Below, one piece after another: positions 39,811-48,181 of a DNA stretch of 64,000 bases. How positions within the stretch are numbered: the first letter of the stretch is position 1; each line of letters opens with the position of its first letter. The notes under the pieces are model-generated. The model saw only the letters and a program-made list of their open reading frames with translations, ran no database searches and was not told where the DNA came from. Source of the DNA: Hungatella hathewayi WAL-18680 (lineage in GTDB: Bacteria; Bacillota; Clostridia; Lachnospirales; Lachnospiraceae). Location of the stretch: positions 1,419,181 to 1,483,180 of the forward strand of contig NZ_JH379027.1 of assembly GCF_000235505.1 (NCBI RefSeq). Reading direction: 5' to 3'. Both the position numbers and the translations under genes were made by a program.

Positions 39811-40728
39811 ATGAGCAAACGTGTAAGAAACGGTAACAAAAAGAAAGATAGTTTTGGGTATCAGCTGTTATTACCGTCTGCCGTGCTGTTTCTGCTGATT
39901 AGCGTTTACCCGCTAATCAGCGGAATCTGCATGAGCTTTACGAATAAGAGTCTTATGAGGTCCGGCCAGACGAAATTTGTGTTTCTGGAAAATTACATAA
40001 AACTGTTTCAGGATAAGGAATTCCTGGGCAGCCTGGCATTTACGCTGATTTACACAACTCTGGTTGTTTTCATTTCTTATGCAGCGGGTCTCATCCTGGC
40101 GCTGGCATTGAACCGGGATATGAGGGGGAGGGCGATATTTCGTACAATCTTTCTGCTGCCCTGGGTCATTCCTTCGGTGGTCGCCATGACAAACTGGTCC
40201 TGGCTGTTGAATGACCAGTTCGGATTTATCAATCTGTTTCTGCAAAAACTGCATCTCATCGAGAAACCGATTCTGTTTTTGGCGGATTATAAATATATCC
40301 GGCCTACGGTTATTCTCGTGTCGGTTTGGAAAAGCATGCCGTTTATGATGATTTCCCTGCTGGCAGGTCTCCAGAGTGTGCCGAAGGAGCTTTATGAGGC
40401 GGCCAGTATGGACGGGGCCGGTTTTTTTGCAAGGTTGAGGACCATCACATTGCCGTTGATATGGCCGGTTTCTTTTATCTCGGTGACTCTTAACTTTATC
40501 TGGACGATCAATAATTTTGAGAATATATGGCTTCTGACCGGCGGCGGTCCCAATGGACATACGTTTACGCTGCCAATCTATTCGTATTATACGGCATTTT
40601 ACCGGCAGAATCTTGCCTACGCGGCAACTATTGCCACAACGCTGATCATCTGTATGCTGCTGGTGGGCGGTGTCTATTTCTTCATAAAACAGAGAGGTAT
40701 GTCCGGGGAAGGGGGAGTGGAATCATGA
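39811..40728 (+). CDS. ABC importer permease, MalF/UgpA type
   Basis: 305 residues with six membrane helices. The coupling motif is E-A-A-S-M-D-G-A near residue 196. It follows the binding-protein gene by 19 bp and overlaps the next permease by 4 bp (ATGA). Confidence 0.93.
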   Translation: MSKRVRNGNKKKDSFGYQLLLPSAVLFLLISVYPLISGICMSFTNKSLMRSGQTKFVFLENYIKLFQDKEFLGSLAFTLIYTTLVVFISYAAGLILALALNRDMRGRAIFRTIFLLPWVIPSVVAMTNWSWLLNDQFGFINLFLQKLHLIEKPILFLADYKYIRPTVILVSVWKSMPFMMISLLAGLQSVPKELYEAASMDGAGFFARLRTITLPLIWPVSFISVTLNFIWTINNFENIWLLTGGGPNGHTFTLPIYSYYTAFYRQNLAYAATIATTLIICMLLVGGVYFFIKQRGMSGEGGVES

Positions 40729-41561
40729 GTCTCAGAGGAAGAAAGAAAAAAATGATTGATTTGGCGGTCTATGTGGCTCTGACGATATTTGCACTGCTGT
40801 ACAGCCTTCCCTTTATCAGCATGATTGGAACGGCCCTGAAGGGGGACACGGAGGCGCTTTCCAACAGCGATCTGTTTCCCAAGAAGGTGGTGTGGGATTC
40901 CTTTCGGAAGGTGCTGGAGGGGCGGTTTATTCTGACAACCGTCAACAGTATGAAAATCAGTCTGATTGTGGCGCTGCTCTGTGTGATTCTGGCATGTCTG
41001 GCGGGTTATTCGCTTTCCCGGTTTAAGGGGAGACTGTTTAAACTGTACGGCAGCGGGGTAATGGTGCTTCAGATGTTTCCCATGATGCTTATGCTGATTC
41101 CACTGTTTTTAATCTACAAGAATCTTCATCTGATTGACACCCATCTGTCCCTCATACTCAGCTATACCTGTCTGAATCTGCCGTTTTCGGTTCTGCTGAT
41201 GAGAGGATTTTTCGACACGGTTCCCTATGAGCTGGAGGAATCGGCGTATATGGATGGCGGAAGTAAGTTTGACACGCTGGTCCGCATCGTGATTCCCATC
41301 TCGCTTCCGGGGATTGCGACGGCAGGGATCTTTACGTTTTTAAATGTCTGGAACGAGTATACATTTGCCAACACCTTTGTGAAAAATCCGGAGCTGGTGA
41401 CTCTGACCGTGGGGCTTCAGGACTATCTGTCCCAGAACTCCAATTCCTGGGGGCAGATGATGGCCGCGTCGACGATTGGCATTGTTCCGTCGATTCTGTT
41501 TCTGCTTTTTGCGCAGAAATATCTGATACAGGGAATGACGGCCGGAGCGGTGAAGGGATGA
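40725..41561 (+). CDS. ABC importer permease, MalG/UgpE type
   Basis: 278 residues from the ATG at 40725, which overlaps the previous stop. Six membrane helices, with the coupling motif E-E-S-A-Y-M-D-G-G near 175. Together with the previous permease it makes the heterodimeric channel. Confidence 0.93.
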   Translation: MSLRGRKKKMIDLAVYVALTIFALLYSLPFISMIGTALKGDTEALSNSDLFPKKVVWDSFRKVLEGRFILTTVNSMKISLIVALLCVILACLAGYSLSRFKGRLFKLYGSGVMVLQMFPMMLMLIPLFLIYKNLHLIDTHLSLILSYTCLNLPFSVLLMRGFFDTVPYELEESAYMDGGSKFDTLVRIVIPISLPGIATAGIFTFLNVWNEYTFANTFVKNPELVTLTVGLQDYLSQNSNSWGQMMAASTIGIVPSILFLLFAQKYLIQGMTAGAVKG

Positions 41562-41586
41562 TTGTGACTGGAAAAAGGAGAAGAGC

Positions 41587-42435
41587 ATGAGAGAGAAAAC
41601 AGTGTCCATTTTAAATTCCCTTGGCTGGAGTGTCCAGCCTAAGCTGGGGCTGGTTAAGGGAGATTACTACCGGGAGGAAGACTGGTTTACGCCTCATCCG
41701 GGTGGGCCGAAGGATTTCTATGGGGTGTTGGAAGCTGTCAGCAATGGGGGAAAACTGCAGATGGTGGAATTTAACGAGTTTAATGCCCCTACTTATTACA
41801 TACGCAAGTATCAGAATGCAAGCAAGCGTTATTCTGACTACGGATTTCTTCAGGCATCCAGGGAGAGAACGGCTTCCACCCGTGTGGTGCTGGTCAATGG
41901 GATGACCTATGTGGAGGAGCAGATGATGAGGGAGAACCGGCTGGACGGGGAGTTTGACCTGCTTACGGGGGCTTCCAACAGTATCCGGGAATCCATGCTG
42001 GTATTGGCGGAAAGAATCAGTGGGCGCCTTGAAAAACCTTCGGGACAGTATTATTACGGGTATGCGCAGGAGGTGGAGCCGGGAATCACCGGGAGACTTC
42101 AGGTGGTTATGGAACAGGGGCGTATCGTGTCCTGTTTCTATGATGAGATATTTGCGGACCAGCCGGAGGATATCGGGGATGCGGAGTTGAAGGCCTATTA
42201 CAGACAGTCCAAATATTATTCGCTGGATTATGTGTCCGATTATCCCTGCGGTTTCAACGCGTTGTTTGATATGTGGAGAGAACATGTGCTGGAGGGGCAG
42301 AATCTGCTGGATTTGGCTGGTTTGAGGTTCTCGGAGGGAGAGTTTTTTGAGCGTGCGTGGGGGAACTATCTGAAGGTGGCTGATGTGGTGTGGCAGGAGC
42401 TTTTGAAGGATGGGGCGATAAAGGAACGGAGCTGA
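41587..42435 (+). CDS. Soluble FMN-binding-domain protein, likely flavinylated (1)
   Basis: 282 residues with no signal peptide or membrane segment. The N-terminal half has V-K-G-D-Y-Y and ends with F-D-L-L-T-G-A-S-N-S, which fits the D-x-x-[ST]-G-A-[ST]-x-[ST] motif where ApbE attaches FMN to a Thr or Ser. The second half restarts with a Y-Y-Y-G-Y-A-Q-E ... G-I-T-G-R-L-Q-V-V-M-E-Q-G-R-I FMN_bind-like unit without the motif. The protein at 43512-44462 is a clear paralogue. Position directly between the permeases and an apbE gene supports a flavinylated electron carrier in the cytosol (inference). Confidence 0.75.
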   Translation: MREKTVSILNSLGWSVQPKLGLVKGDYYREEDWFTPHPGGPKDFYGVLEAVSNGGKLQMVEFNEFNAPTYYIRKYQNASKRYSDYGFLQASRERTASTRVVLVNGMTYVEEQMMRENRLDGEFDLLTGASNSIRESMLVLAERISGRLEKPSGQYYYGYAQEVEPGITGRLQVVMEQGRIVSCFYDEIFADQPEDIGDAELKAYYRQSKYYSLDYVSDYPCGFNALFDMWREHVLEGQNLLDLAGLRFSEGEFFERAWGNYLKVADVVWQELLKDGAIKERS

Positions 42436-42438
42436 GAG

Positions 42439-43467
42439 ATGAGAGACGAGCCGGCAAACAGGACATTCTTTTTGTATAATACGGTCTGCTCCATCACGAT
42501 TTATGATGGCGGGGCAGAGGCGGGTGAGATTCTGGATGGGGCGCAGGAGATGGCGTTTCAGATTCGGAGAATGCTGGACTTTTATGATGAGGAATCGGAG
42601 CTTGGCAGACTGAATAGGGGACATGTGACGGGAGTTCCCTATGAGGTTTCGGAGGAGCTGTGCCGGTTTCTGGCGGAACTTTTAGAGTTTTCCAAGCTGA
42701 GTGAGGGATGCTTTGACCCGACGGTGGGGCCGGTGGTCCGGCTTTGGAATATTACGGCGCGAAGTCCGAAGAAGCCTTTGAAGGAGGAGATTGAGAGAGT
42801 CAGAAGCAGAACCGGGGCGGAATATGTGAGCTGTGATACCCGGAAAAGGACCGTGACCTTTGAGCGGGATGGAATGGTGGTGGATGCCGGGGGCGCCGGA
42901 AAGGGGTATGCGGTGGGCCGGGTGGCGGAATATTTGAAGAGCCGGGGAGTGAGGTCCGCAAGTGTGAATTTTGGAGGGAATCTGTATCTGATAGGGCCGA
43001 AGCGTTCGGCGGAAGGCCAGACGGCTGGCGGAGAAACTAGCACGGAAGGCGGCGTGGTTAAAGTCGGTTCGGCAGATATGGTGGAAGCCCCATGGAAAAT
43101 CGGAATCCGGGCGCCCTGGAGCCGGGAGATGAAGAGTATTGGGACGATGGAGCTTCAGGACTGCGGCACGGCAACCTCCGGCGGCTACGACCGGTATTTT
43201 TCCGAGGATGAGAAAATCTACCACCACCTGCTGGACCCGCGAACCGGGTATCCGGCGGACAATACGCTGGACAGTGTGACCATCGTGTCGGACAATGCGC
43301 TGTACACGGATTTGCTCTCCACGGCGTGTTTTGTGGCGGGGGAGGATGCAGTGGACAGAATCTGCAAAAGAGTGGGTGGCCGTGTCGATTACGTCTTGGT
43401 GAAAAAGGACGGTACCATCACGGTATCCGACGGCCTGCACACCCATTTTAAACGGAATGACAGTTAA
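42439..43467 (+). CDS. apbE: ApbE-family FMN transferase, cytosolic
   Basis: 342 residues without signal peptide or lipobox, unlike most ApbE proteins. It keeps the family marks: F-Y-D-E-E-S-E-L-G-R-L-N near 50, D-P-T-V-G-P near 94, D-A-G-G-A-G-K-G-Y-A near 150, and H-H-L-L-D-P-R-T-G-Y-P near 268, followed by the metal-binding T-D-x-L-S-T-A. The enzyme moves FMN from FAD to a Thr/Ser in target proteins. Its likely targets are the two neighbours with T-G-A-S motifs. A G-G-E-T-S-T-E-G-G insert near 200 is not usual. Start 3 bp after the previous stop. Confidence 0.92.
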   Translation: MRDEPANRTFFLYNTVCSITIYDGGAEAGEILDGAQEMAFQIRRMLDFYDEESELGRLNRGHVTGVPYEVSEELCRFLAELLEFSKLSEGCFDPTVGPVVRLWNITARSPKKPLKEEIERVRSRTGAEYVSCDTRKRTVTFERDGMVVDAGGAGKGYAVGRVAEYLKSRGVRSASVNFGGNLYLIGPKRSAEGQTAGGETSTEGGVVKVGSADMVEAPWKIGIRAPWSREMKSIGTMELQDCGTATSGGYDRYFSEDEKIYHHLLDPRTGYPADNTLDSVTIVSDNALYTDLLSTACFVAGEDAVDRICKRVGGRVDYVLVKKDGTITVSDGLHTHFKRNDS

Positions 43468-43498
43468 AGAAGAGAGATAAAGAAGAGAGATAAAGAAG
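43465..43498 (+). repeat. 13-bp tandem repeat after apbE
   Basis: TAAAGAAGAGAGA occurs twice and then partly a third time, from the apbE stop codon up to the ribosome site of the next gene. Slippage here would change only spacing. Confidence 0.7.
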
Positions 43499-43511
43499 GG
43501 AAAGGGATATC

Positions 43512-44462
43512 ATGGAGAAAAATCAGACAATGCCATGGAATGAGCGGCAGGAGGTCCAATGGCTTCAGTATACGGTTCAGCCGCCGTTAGGATTACTAAA
43601 GGGAAATTATTACCATGCCCAGAGAAGATTCGGGGAAAGCGAATGGTCAAAGGGACATTTAGGAGAACTGATGGTGGTCACCGATGATGAGCAGCGTATT
43701 GTATACACGGAGTTTAACGAGACCACAATGGAGGGCTACTACAACCGATACTTTGAGGATGTAAGCAAACGCCGCTCCGACTACGGGATTTGGCAGGCAT
43801 CCGTACAGAGGCAGGCGGACGCCGGGGTCGTGCTGGTGGACGGAATGCTTCATGTGGAGCAGCAGATATTGGAGAGACAGTCCCTGGAGGGAGAGTTTGA
43901 CTTACTGACCGGGGCTTCCAACAGCATGCGTGGACTTCTTCCCCTTGCTAAAGAGCTGGCGGAGGAAATCAAGACTCCATCCACGAAGCGGTATTACAGC
44001 GCCGCGGAGGACTTTGGATATGGAATCACGGGCTGGCTTCAGGTGGTTATGGAGGGGGAGCGGATTCTCTCCTGTTTTTATGACGAAGTGTTTGCGGACT
44101 CCCAGGATGATATCAACTATCCGGAGTTAAAACGCTATTACCGCCAGTCCAAATACTATTCGCCCTGTTTTGAGGAGCCGGAGATTCCGGGGTGGAAGAG
44201 CCACGGATTCTTTATCGGCTTTCATAAGCTGATGGATATCCTGAATGAGCGGGTGGTGGCAAGCCAGGATTTGATGGCGATTGACGGTCTGAAGCATGTG
44301 GATGGCTACCATGCGGGGCCAATCTGGGACAGACATTCGCTGGAGGACCGTCCCTTTACCATGGAAAAAACCAATCTTCGCTATCCTGTCTGGGATAATT
44401 ACTTAAAGCTGGCAGAGATGGTCAAAAAAGAGATTGAGGCAGATAAGGAGGAGCGGAAATGA
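43512..44462 (+). CDS. Soluble FMN-binding-domain protein, likely flavinylated (2)
   Basis: 316 residues, no signal peptide. Paralogue of the 41587 gene: shared L-K-G-N-Y-Y, N-R-Y-F-E-D-V-S-K-R-R-S-D-Y-G, V-L-V-D-G-M-L-H-V-E-Q-Q, the flavinylation motif F-D-L-L-T-G-A-S-N-S, G-Y-G-I-T-G-W-L-Q-V-V-M-E, and Y-Y-R-Q-S-K-Y-Y-S. It is longer near the end. Two similar carriers in one operon suggest a relay or a heterodimer. It overlaps the PyrK-like gene by 4 bp. Confidence 0.75.
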   Translation: MEKNQTMPWNERQEVQWLQYTVQPPLGLLKGNYYHAQRRFGESEWSKGHLGELMVVTDDEQRIVYTEFNETTMEGYYNRYFEDVSKRRSDYGIWQASVQRQADAGVVLVDGMLHVEQQILERQSLEGEFDLLTGASNSMRGLLPLAKELAEEIKTPSTKRYYSAAEDFGYGITGWLQVVMEGERILSCFYDEVFADSQDDINYPELKRYYRQSKYYSPCFEEPEIPGWKSHGFFIGFHKLMDILNERVVASQDLMAIDGLKHVDGYHAGPIWDRHSLEDRPFTMEKTNLRYPVWDNYLKLAEMVKKEIEADKEERK

Positions 44463-45190
44463 AGGATTTTGTAACAGAGAGCCGGATTTTGAGCCGGGCG
44501 GATGTGGTGCTTCCCGGAGGAAGAAAGGGCCGGGAGTTTGAAATCGCGGGAGGAGAAAATTTTGAGCCGGGACAGTACCTGATGATCCGCTCAAAAAGCC
44601 GGGAGGTGGACTGGCCGTACCCCTATTTTATCCACCGCAGGACCCCGGAGGGACTTGTGGTTCTGGCAAGGGAAGACCAGGAACTGTATCACCGCATTCC
44701 AAACGATGCCGTCCAGTACTGGGGGCCGAGAGGGACTTCACCGGTAGAGAAGGATGCGGGGGTGGTCCTGGTTACGGAGCCTGCTGTCTATTTCGCGGTC
44801 TATCCATTCCTCTGCGAGAAGGCTTTTACAAAGCTGGTTCTGGTGGGGACAGAAGCGGTGAAACTGCCGGAGGATATGGGCAGTGTGGAATTATGCCGTG
44901 ATATCCAGGAGGCCGCGGCGCTTCTGGGAAAAGAAGAAGGCCGTATAATCGCCTCTTTCAACCCGGAGAATGCCAGAAAGCTGGCGGAGTGCGTGACGAA
45001 CGAGAGAAAACAGAATACCTATCTCTATGTCAGTAATAAGAAGGCATGCGGGATGGACGGCTGCAAGGGCTGTTATCTCCACGCCGGCGATAAGAAATTT
45101 GGAATCAACGTGTGCTGCGAGGGGCCGTTTATGCCGCTGTCCGTCATTGATTTTGAGGCGGATGGGAAATGTTTTGAAGCATTTTTATAA
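44459..45190 (+). CDS. PyrK-like FAD/[2Fe-2S] electron-transfer protein
   Basis: 243 residues. The layout matches PyrK, the electron-transfer subunit of type 1B dihydroorotate dehydrogenase: an N-terminal flavin barrel with P-G-Q-Y-L-M-I-R, a nucleotide-binding part, and a C-terminal cysteine cluster C-G-M-D-G-C-K-G-C ... C-C-E-G-P that fits the [2Fe-2S] motif. The usual R-P-x-S flavin motif is replaced by W-P-Y-P-Y-F, so divergence is strong. It passes electrons between NAD(H) and a partner flavoprotein. In this operon the partner may be the PyrD-like protein or the flavinylated carriers rather than pyrimidine synthesis (inference). Confidence 0.8.
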   Translation: MKDFVTESRILSRADVVLPGGRKGREFEIAGGENFEPGQYLMIRSKSREVDWPYPYFIHRRTPEGLVVLAREDQELYHRIPNDAVQYWGPRGTSPVEKDAGVVLVTEPAVYFAVYPFLCEKAFTKLVLVGTEAVKLPEDMGSVELCRDIQEAAALLGKEEGRIIASFNPENARKLAECVTNERKQNTYLYVSNKKACGMDGCKGCYLHAGDKKFGINVCCEGPFMPLSVIDFEADGKCFEAFL

Positions 45191-45225
45191 GTTGGAATGA
45201 TGAATGAGACAGGAGGATTGGTTGA

Positions 45226-46155
45226 ATGAATTTACAAGTGACGCTTCCGACATCGCAGGGGGATTTGGTATTGAAAAATCCCATTATGTCCGCGGCCGGA
45301 ACCTTTGGGTATGCGATTGAATATGAAAAAATAATGAATCTTAGCCGTCTTGGAGCGATTGTTCCAAATTCCATGGCTCTCACGGATGGACAGCCCAGCA
45401 CCGCCAAGCGGTTTTATCAGTCAGATTACGGCTTTATCAGCTCTTTTGGGGCCAATAATCTCTCTTACAAAACCTTTATCCATGATATTCTGCCGCGTCT
45501 GCCTTACGAGACGACACCGGTGTTTATTGACATCAAGGCGTATGATATGGAGGAACTGTGCGAGTTTGTGTCCATCCTCTCCGAGGTTCCGGAGCTGGCC
45601 GGTATGGAGATTAACTTGAACTGCCCTTACGGGAATTTTGCGGTTCCGTCTTACTGGAAGGACGAGGAGAAGCTGCGGGAAATGATACGGAGAGTAAAAG
45701 CCGCCGCCGGAAACAAGATTTTATGGTTTAAGGCGCCTACCGCAGAATATCCGGTGCAGCAGGTGGTAGCGGCGGTGCAGGAGAACGGCGGGGATGCATT
45801 TGTCAGCTTCAATGCCATCGGCGGTTATTCCGTGGATATTGAAACCAGGAAATTCCGCTGTGGAAGCGGGGGTGGCGGCGGATACTCCGGCCCCGGAGTG
45901 AAGCCCTATGCCATGATGTGCGCCCACAACAGCAGCAAAGCGGCGAAAATACCGGTGATTGGCGGAGGCGGCATTGTCTGCGCCAGAGATGTGCTGGAGT
46001 ATATCATGGCAGGAGCCCACGCGGTCCAGATTGGCTCCGCGAATCTGATGCGGCCTGACTTTATGGAGCGGCTGATTGAGGAACTTGAGGAGCTGATGGA
46101 TAAGATGAACATAGAATCCCTGGATGAAATCAGGGGCTGTGCGGAATATGTGTAA
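45226..46155 (+). CDS. PyrD-like (dihydroorotate dehydrogenase family) flavoprotein
   Basis: 309 residues with a TIM-barrel FMN fold: an N-terminal L-K-N-P-I-M-S-A-A-G-T-F-G-Y, N-S-M-A-L, an E-I-N-L-N-C-P-Y-G-N segment where true PyrD has N-x-x-C-P-N, and C-terminal I-P-V-I-G-G-G-G-I and V-Q-I-G-S-A-N phosphate-binding loops. A glycine-rich run (G-S-G-G-G-G-G-Y) is unusual. Family enzymes oxidise dihydroorotate, but other members reduce related dihydropyrimidines. No other pyr genes are near, so a different substrate, perhaps the one imported, is likely. Confidence 0.8.
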   Translation: MNLQVTLPTSQGDLVLKNPIMSAAGTFGYAIEYEKIMNLSRLGAIVPNSMALTDGQPSTAKRFYQSDYGFISSFGANNLSYKTFIHDILPRLPYETTPVFIDIKAYDMEELCEFVSILSEVPELAGMEINLNCPYGNFAVPSYWKDEEKLREMIRRVKAAAGNKILWFKAPTAEYPVQQVVAAVQENGGDAFVSFNAIGGYSVDIETRKFRCGSGGGGGYSGPGVKPYAMMCAHNSSKAAKIPVIGGGGIVCARDVLEYIMAGAHAVQIGSANLMRPDFMERLIEELEELMDKMNIESLDEIRGCAEYV

Positions 46156-46210
46156 GAATGATTGAATGAAAAGTAAGAGTTTAAAGTAGAATTTAAAGAA
46201 AGAATTTGAG

Positions 46211-46256
46211 AAAGAATCCATGGAGAGAAGTTTGTATCCCTGGATTCTTTTACTTT
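46211..46256 (+). terminator. Terminator after the importer-redox operon
   Basis: AAAGAATCCA and TGGATTCTTT form a 10-bp stem with a 20-nt loop, followed by TACTTTTTG. Confidence 0.75.
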
Positions 46257-46394
46257 TTGAAAGTTTTGCGGTTACGACCATAAAAACTATTGTGCAATCA
46301 TAGGAAATACGGCATAATGAAACTAATGATTTGGATATGCCGGAGCATGAGCGCATGGGGCGGCCCGGGCATTGGACGGAGAGTGGAGTACATC

Positions 46395-47306
46395 ATGAAA
46401 ATAGACAGACTGATAGGAATTTTATCCATCCTGCTTCAGCAGGAGAAGGTGACGGCGCCTTACCTGGCGGAGAAGTTTGAGGTGTCCAGGAGGACGATTA
46501 ACCGGGATATTGAGGATATATGCAAGGCGGGGATTCCGCTGGTGACGACCCAGGGGCAGAATGGGGGGATTTCCATTATGGAGGGGTACCGGATTGACAG
46601 GACGGTGCTGACCTCCTTTGAGATGCAGTCCATTCTGGCCGGGCTTCGGAGTCTGGACAGTGTGTCGGGGACTAACCGGTACCAGCAGATGATGGACAAG
46701 CTGTCGGCGGGCAGCAGCTCGGTGCTGGCCTCCAACGCCCATATCGTGATTGATTTATCCTCCTGGTACCGGACGTCGCTGCCGCCGAAAATTGAGCTGC
46801 TACAGGATGCGATTGAGAGACATGAGCTGGTGGCGTTTGATTATTACGCGCCGGGCGGGGAGAGCCGGAGGGTGCTGGAACCCTATCTTTTGACCTTTCA
46901 GTGGACGTCCTGGTATGTGTGGGGATATTGCAGGACCAGGGAGGACTACCGGCTGTTTAAGCTGAACCGGATGCTGGAGCTTCTGGGAACCGGGGAGGAA
47001 TTTGAGCCAAGGGAGGACCGTCATTTTGAGATGGATGTGGAGAAGGTGTTTGACAACCAGTTCCCCATCCGGGTGCTGTTTCCGGTGGAGTATAAGTGGA
47101 GGCTGATTGAGGAGTTTGGGGAGGAATGCTTCCGGCAGACGGAGGATGGAAAATGGCTGCTGTTTGAGGGGAAATTCGCGGACGAGGAGTCGGTTATCAG
47201 CTGGGTGCTGCAGTTCGGGGGAAAGGCGGAGCTGTTGGAGCCGGCGGGTCTGCGGGAGAGGATTGCAGGCGTTGCGAAAACAATTTTTGAGACGTACCGT
47301 GAATGA
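46395..47306 (+). CDS. WYL-domain transcriptional regulator (DeoR-type helix-turn-helix)
   Basis: 303 residues from the ATG at 46395 (GGAG seven bp upstream); longer readings lack support. N-terminal HTH_11 at about 5-60 (L-A-E-K-F-E-V-S-R-R-T-I-N-R-D-I), a WYL domain at about 140-220 (E-P-Y-L-L-T-F-Q-W-T-S-W-Y-V-W-G-Y) and a WCX extension. It probably senses a small ligand. The GyrI-like gene follows after 125 bp. Confidence 0.9.
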   Translation: MKIDRLIGILSILLQQEKVTAPYLAEKFEVSRRTINRDIEDICKAGIPLVTTQGQNGGISIMEGYRIDRTVLTSFEMQSILAGLRSLDSVSGTNRYQQMMDKLSAGSSSVLASNAHIVIDLSSWYRTSLPPKIELLQDAIERHELVAFDYYAPGGESRRVLEPYLLTFQWTSWYVWGYCRTREDYRLFKLNRMLELLGTGEEFEPREDRHFEMDVEKVFDNQFPIRVLFPVEYKWRLIEEFGEECFRQTEDGKWLLFEGKFADEESVISWVLQFGGKAELLEPAGLRERIAGVAKTIFETYRE

Positions 47307-47431
47307 TGACAAATAGATGTCATGTTTGACAGACTATGATAGAGAAAAAGCAGCAGGCAGGATGCGGAAACACTGGGGATTGGAGACGAGATGTCCAGTC
47401 CGTGCGGAGCTTGCTGAAGGAGGAGAAGGAT

Positions 47432-48079
47432 ATGGCAGGATTGGATTACAAGAAAGAGTATAAGGATTTGTATCAGCCGAAGAATCGCCCGTCGATTATC
47501 AATGTTCCAAAGATGACCTTTATTCAGGTGGAGGGCAGGGGAAATCCCAATACCTGTCAGGCTTACAAGGACGCCATGGAGATTTTATACGGTCTGTCCT
47601 TTACCATCAAGATGAGCAAGATGAGCGGCAGCCAGCCGGCCGGGTATTTCGAGTACGTGGTGCCGCCGCTGGAGGGCCTGTGGTGGTGCGAGGGGGACGA
47701 GATATTTGACGGAATCACAATGACGGACAAGTCAAAGTTCTGCTGGCTCTCTATGATCCGCCAGCCGGAGTTTGTGACGGAGGATGTGTTTGAGTGGGCG
47801 AAGGAATCCCTAAAGAAAAAGAAACCCCACGTGGATTTTGCCAGCACCCGCCTGGTGGAGTGGGAGGAAGGGCTGTGTGCCCAGGTGATGCATCTAGGAC
47901 CCTATGACGATGAGCCGGCGACCATAGCCCTGCTTAATCAGTTTGTGGAGGACAATGGCTACGATACTGACATCACGGACACCCGCCGCCACCATGAAAT
48001 CTATCTGGGAGACCCGAGAAAGACGGCGCCGGAGCGGCTGAAAACCGTACTGCGCCACCCTGTAAAAAAGCACCAATAA
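47432..48079 (+). CDS. GyrI-like small-molecule-binding protein
   Basis: 215 residues from the ATG at 47432 (AAGGAGGAGAAGG upstream). The SOUL/GyrI-like fold is seen from V-P-K-M-T-F-I-Q-V-E-G-R-G-N-P through G-L-S-F-T-I-K, V-V-P-P-L-E-G-L-W-W and the end H-E-I-Y-L-G-D-P-R-K. Stand-alone members bind or hydrolyse hydrophobic compounds. The WYL regulator before it and the MATE pump after it suggest a xenobiotic response group (inference). Confidence 0.88.
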   Translation: MAGLDYKKEYKDLYQPKNRPSIINVPKMTFIQVEGRGNPNTCQAYKDAMEILYGLSFTIKMSKMSGSQPAGYFEYVVPPLEGLWWCEGDEIFDGITMTDKSKFCWLSMIRQPEFVTEDVFEWAKESLKKKKPHVDFASTRLVEWEEGLCAQVMHLGPYDDEPATIALLNQFVEDNGYDTDITDTRRHHEIYLGDPRKTAPERLKTVLRHPVKKHQ

Positions 48080-48115
48080 AACAGGAAAAATATAGTGAAT
48101 CTTCTGCTTGCAAAA

Positions 48116-48175
48116 ACTCCTCAATGCGTGTAAATTATGATGATAGATATTATACGTCTACACACATTGAGGAGT
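48116..48175 (+). promoter_or_regulatory. 17-bp inverted repeat covering the MATE ribosome site
   Basis: ACTCCTCAATGCGTGTA (48116-48132) and TACACACATTGAGGAGT (48159-48175) pair at 16 of 17 positions around a 26-nt loop. The right arm holds the GAGGAG ribosome site of the MATE gene, so the fold would hide it. The start codon is 7 bp after the stem. Confidence 0.7.
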
Positions 48176-48181
48176 ATTATT

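Noticed and set aside
43465-43498. 13-bp tandem repeat as a regulatory iteron
   Set aside because: Under three copies, purine-rich and inside an operon gap; more likely simple slippage.
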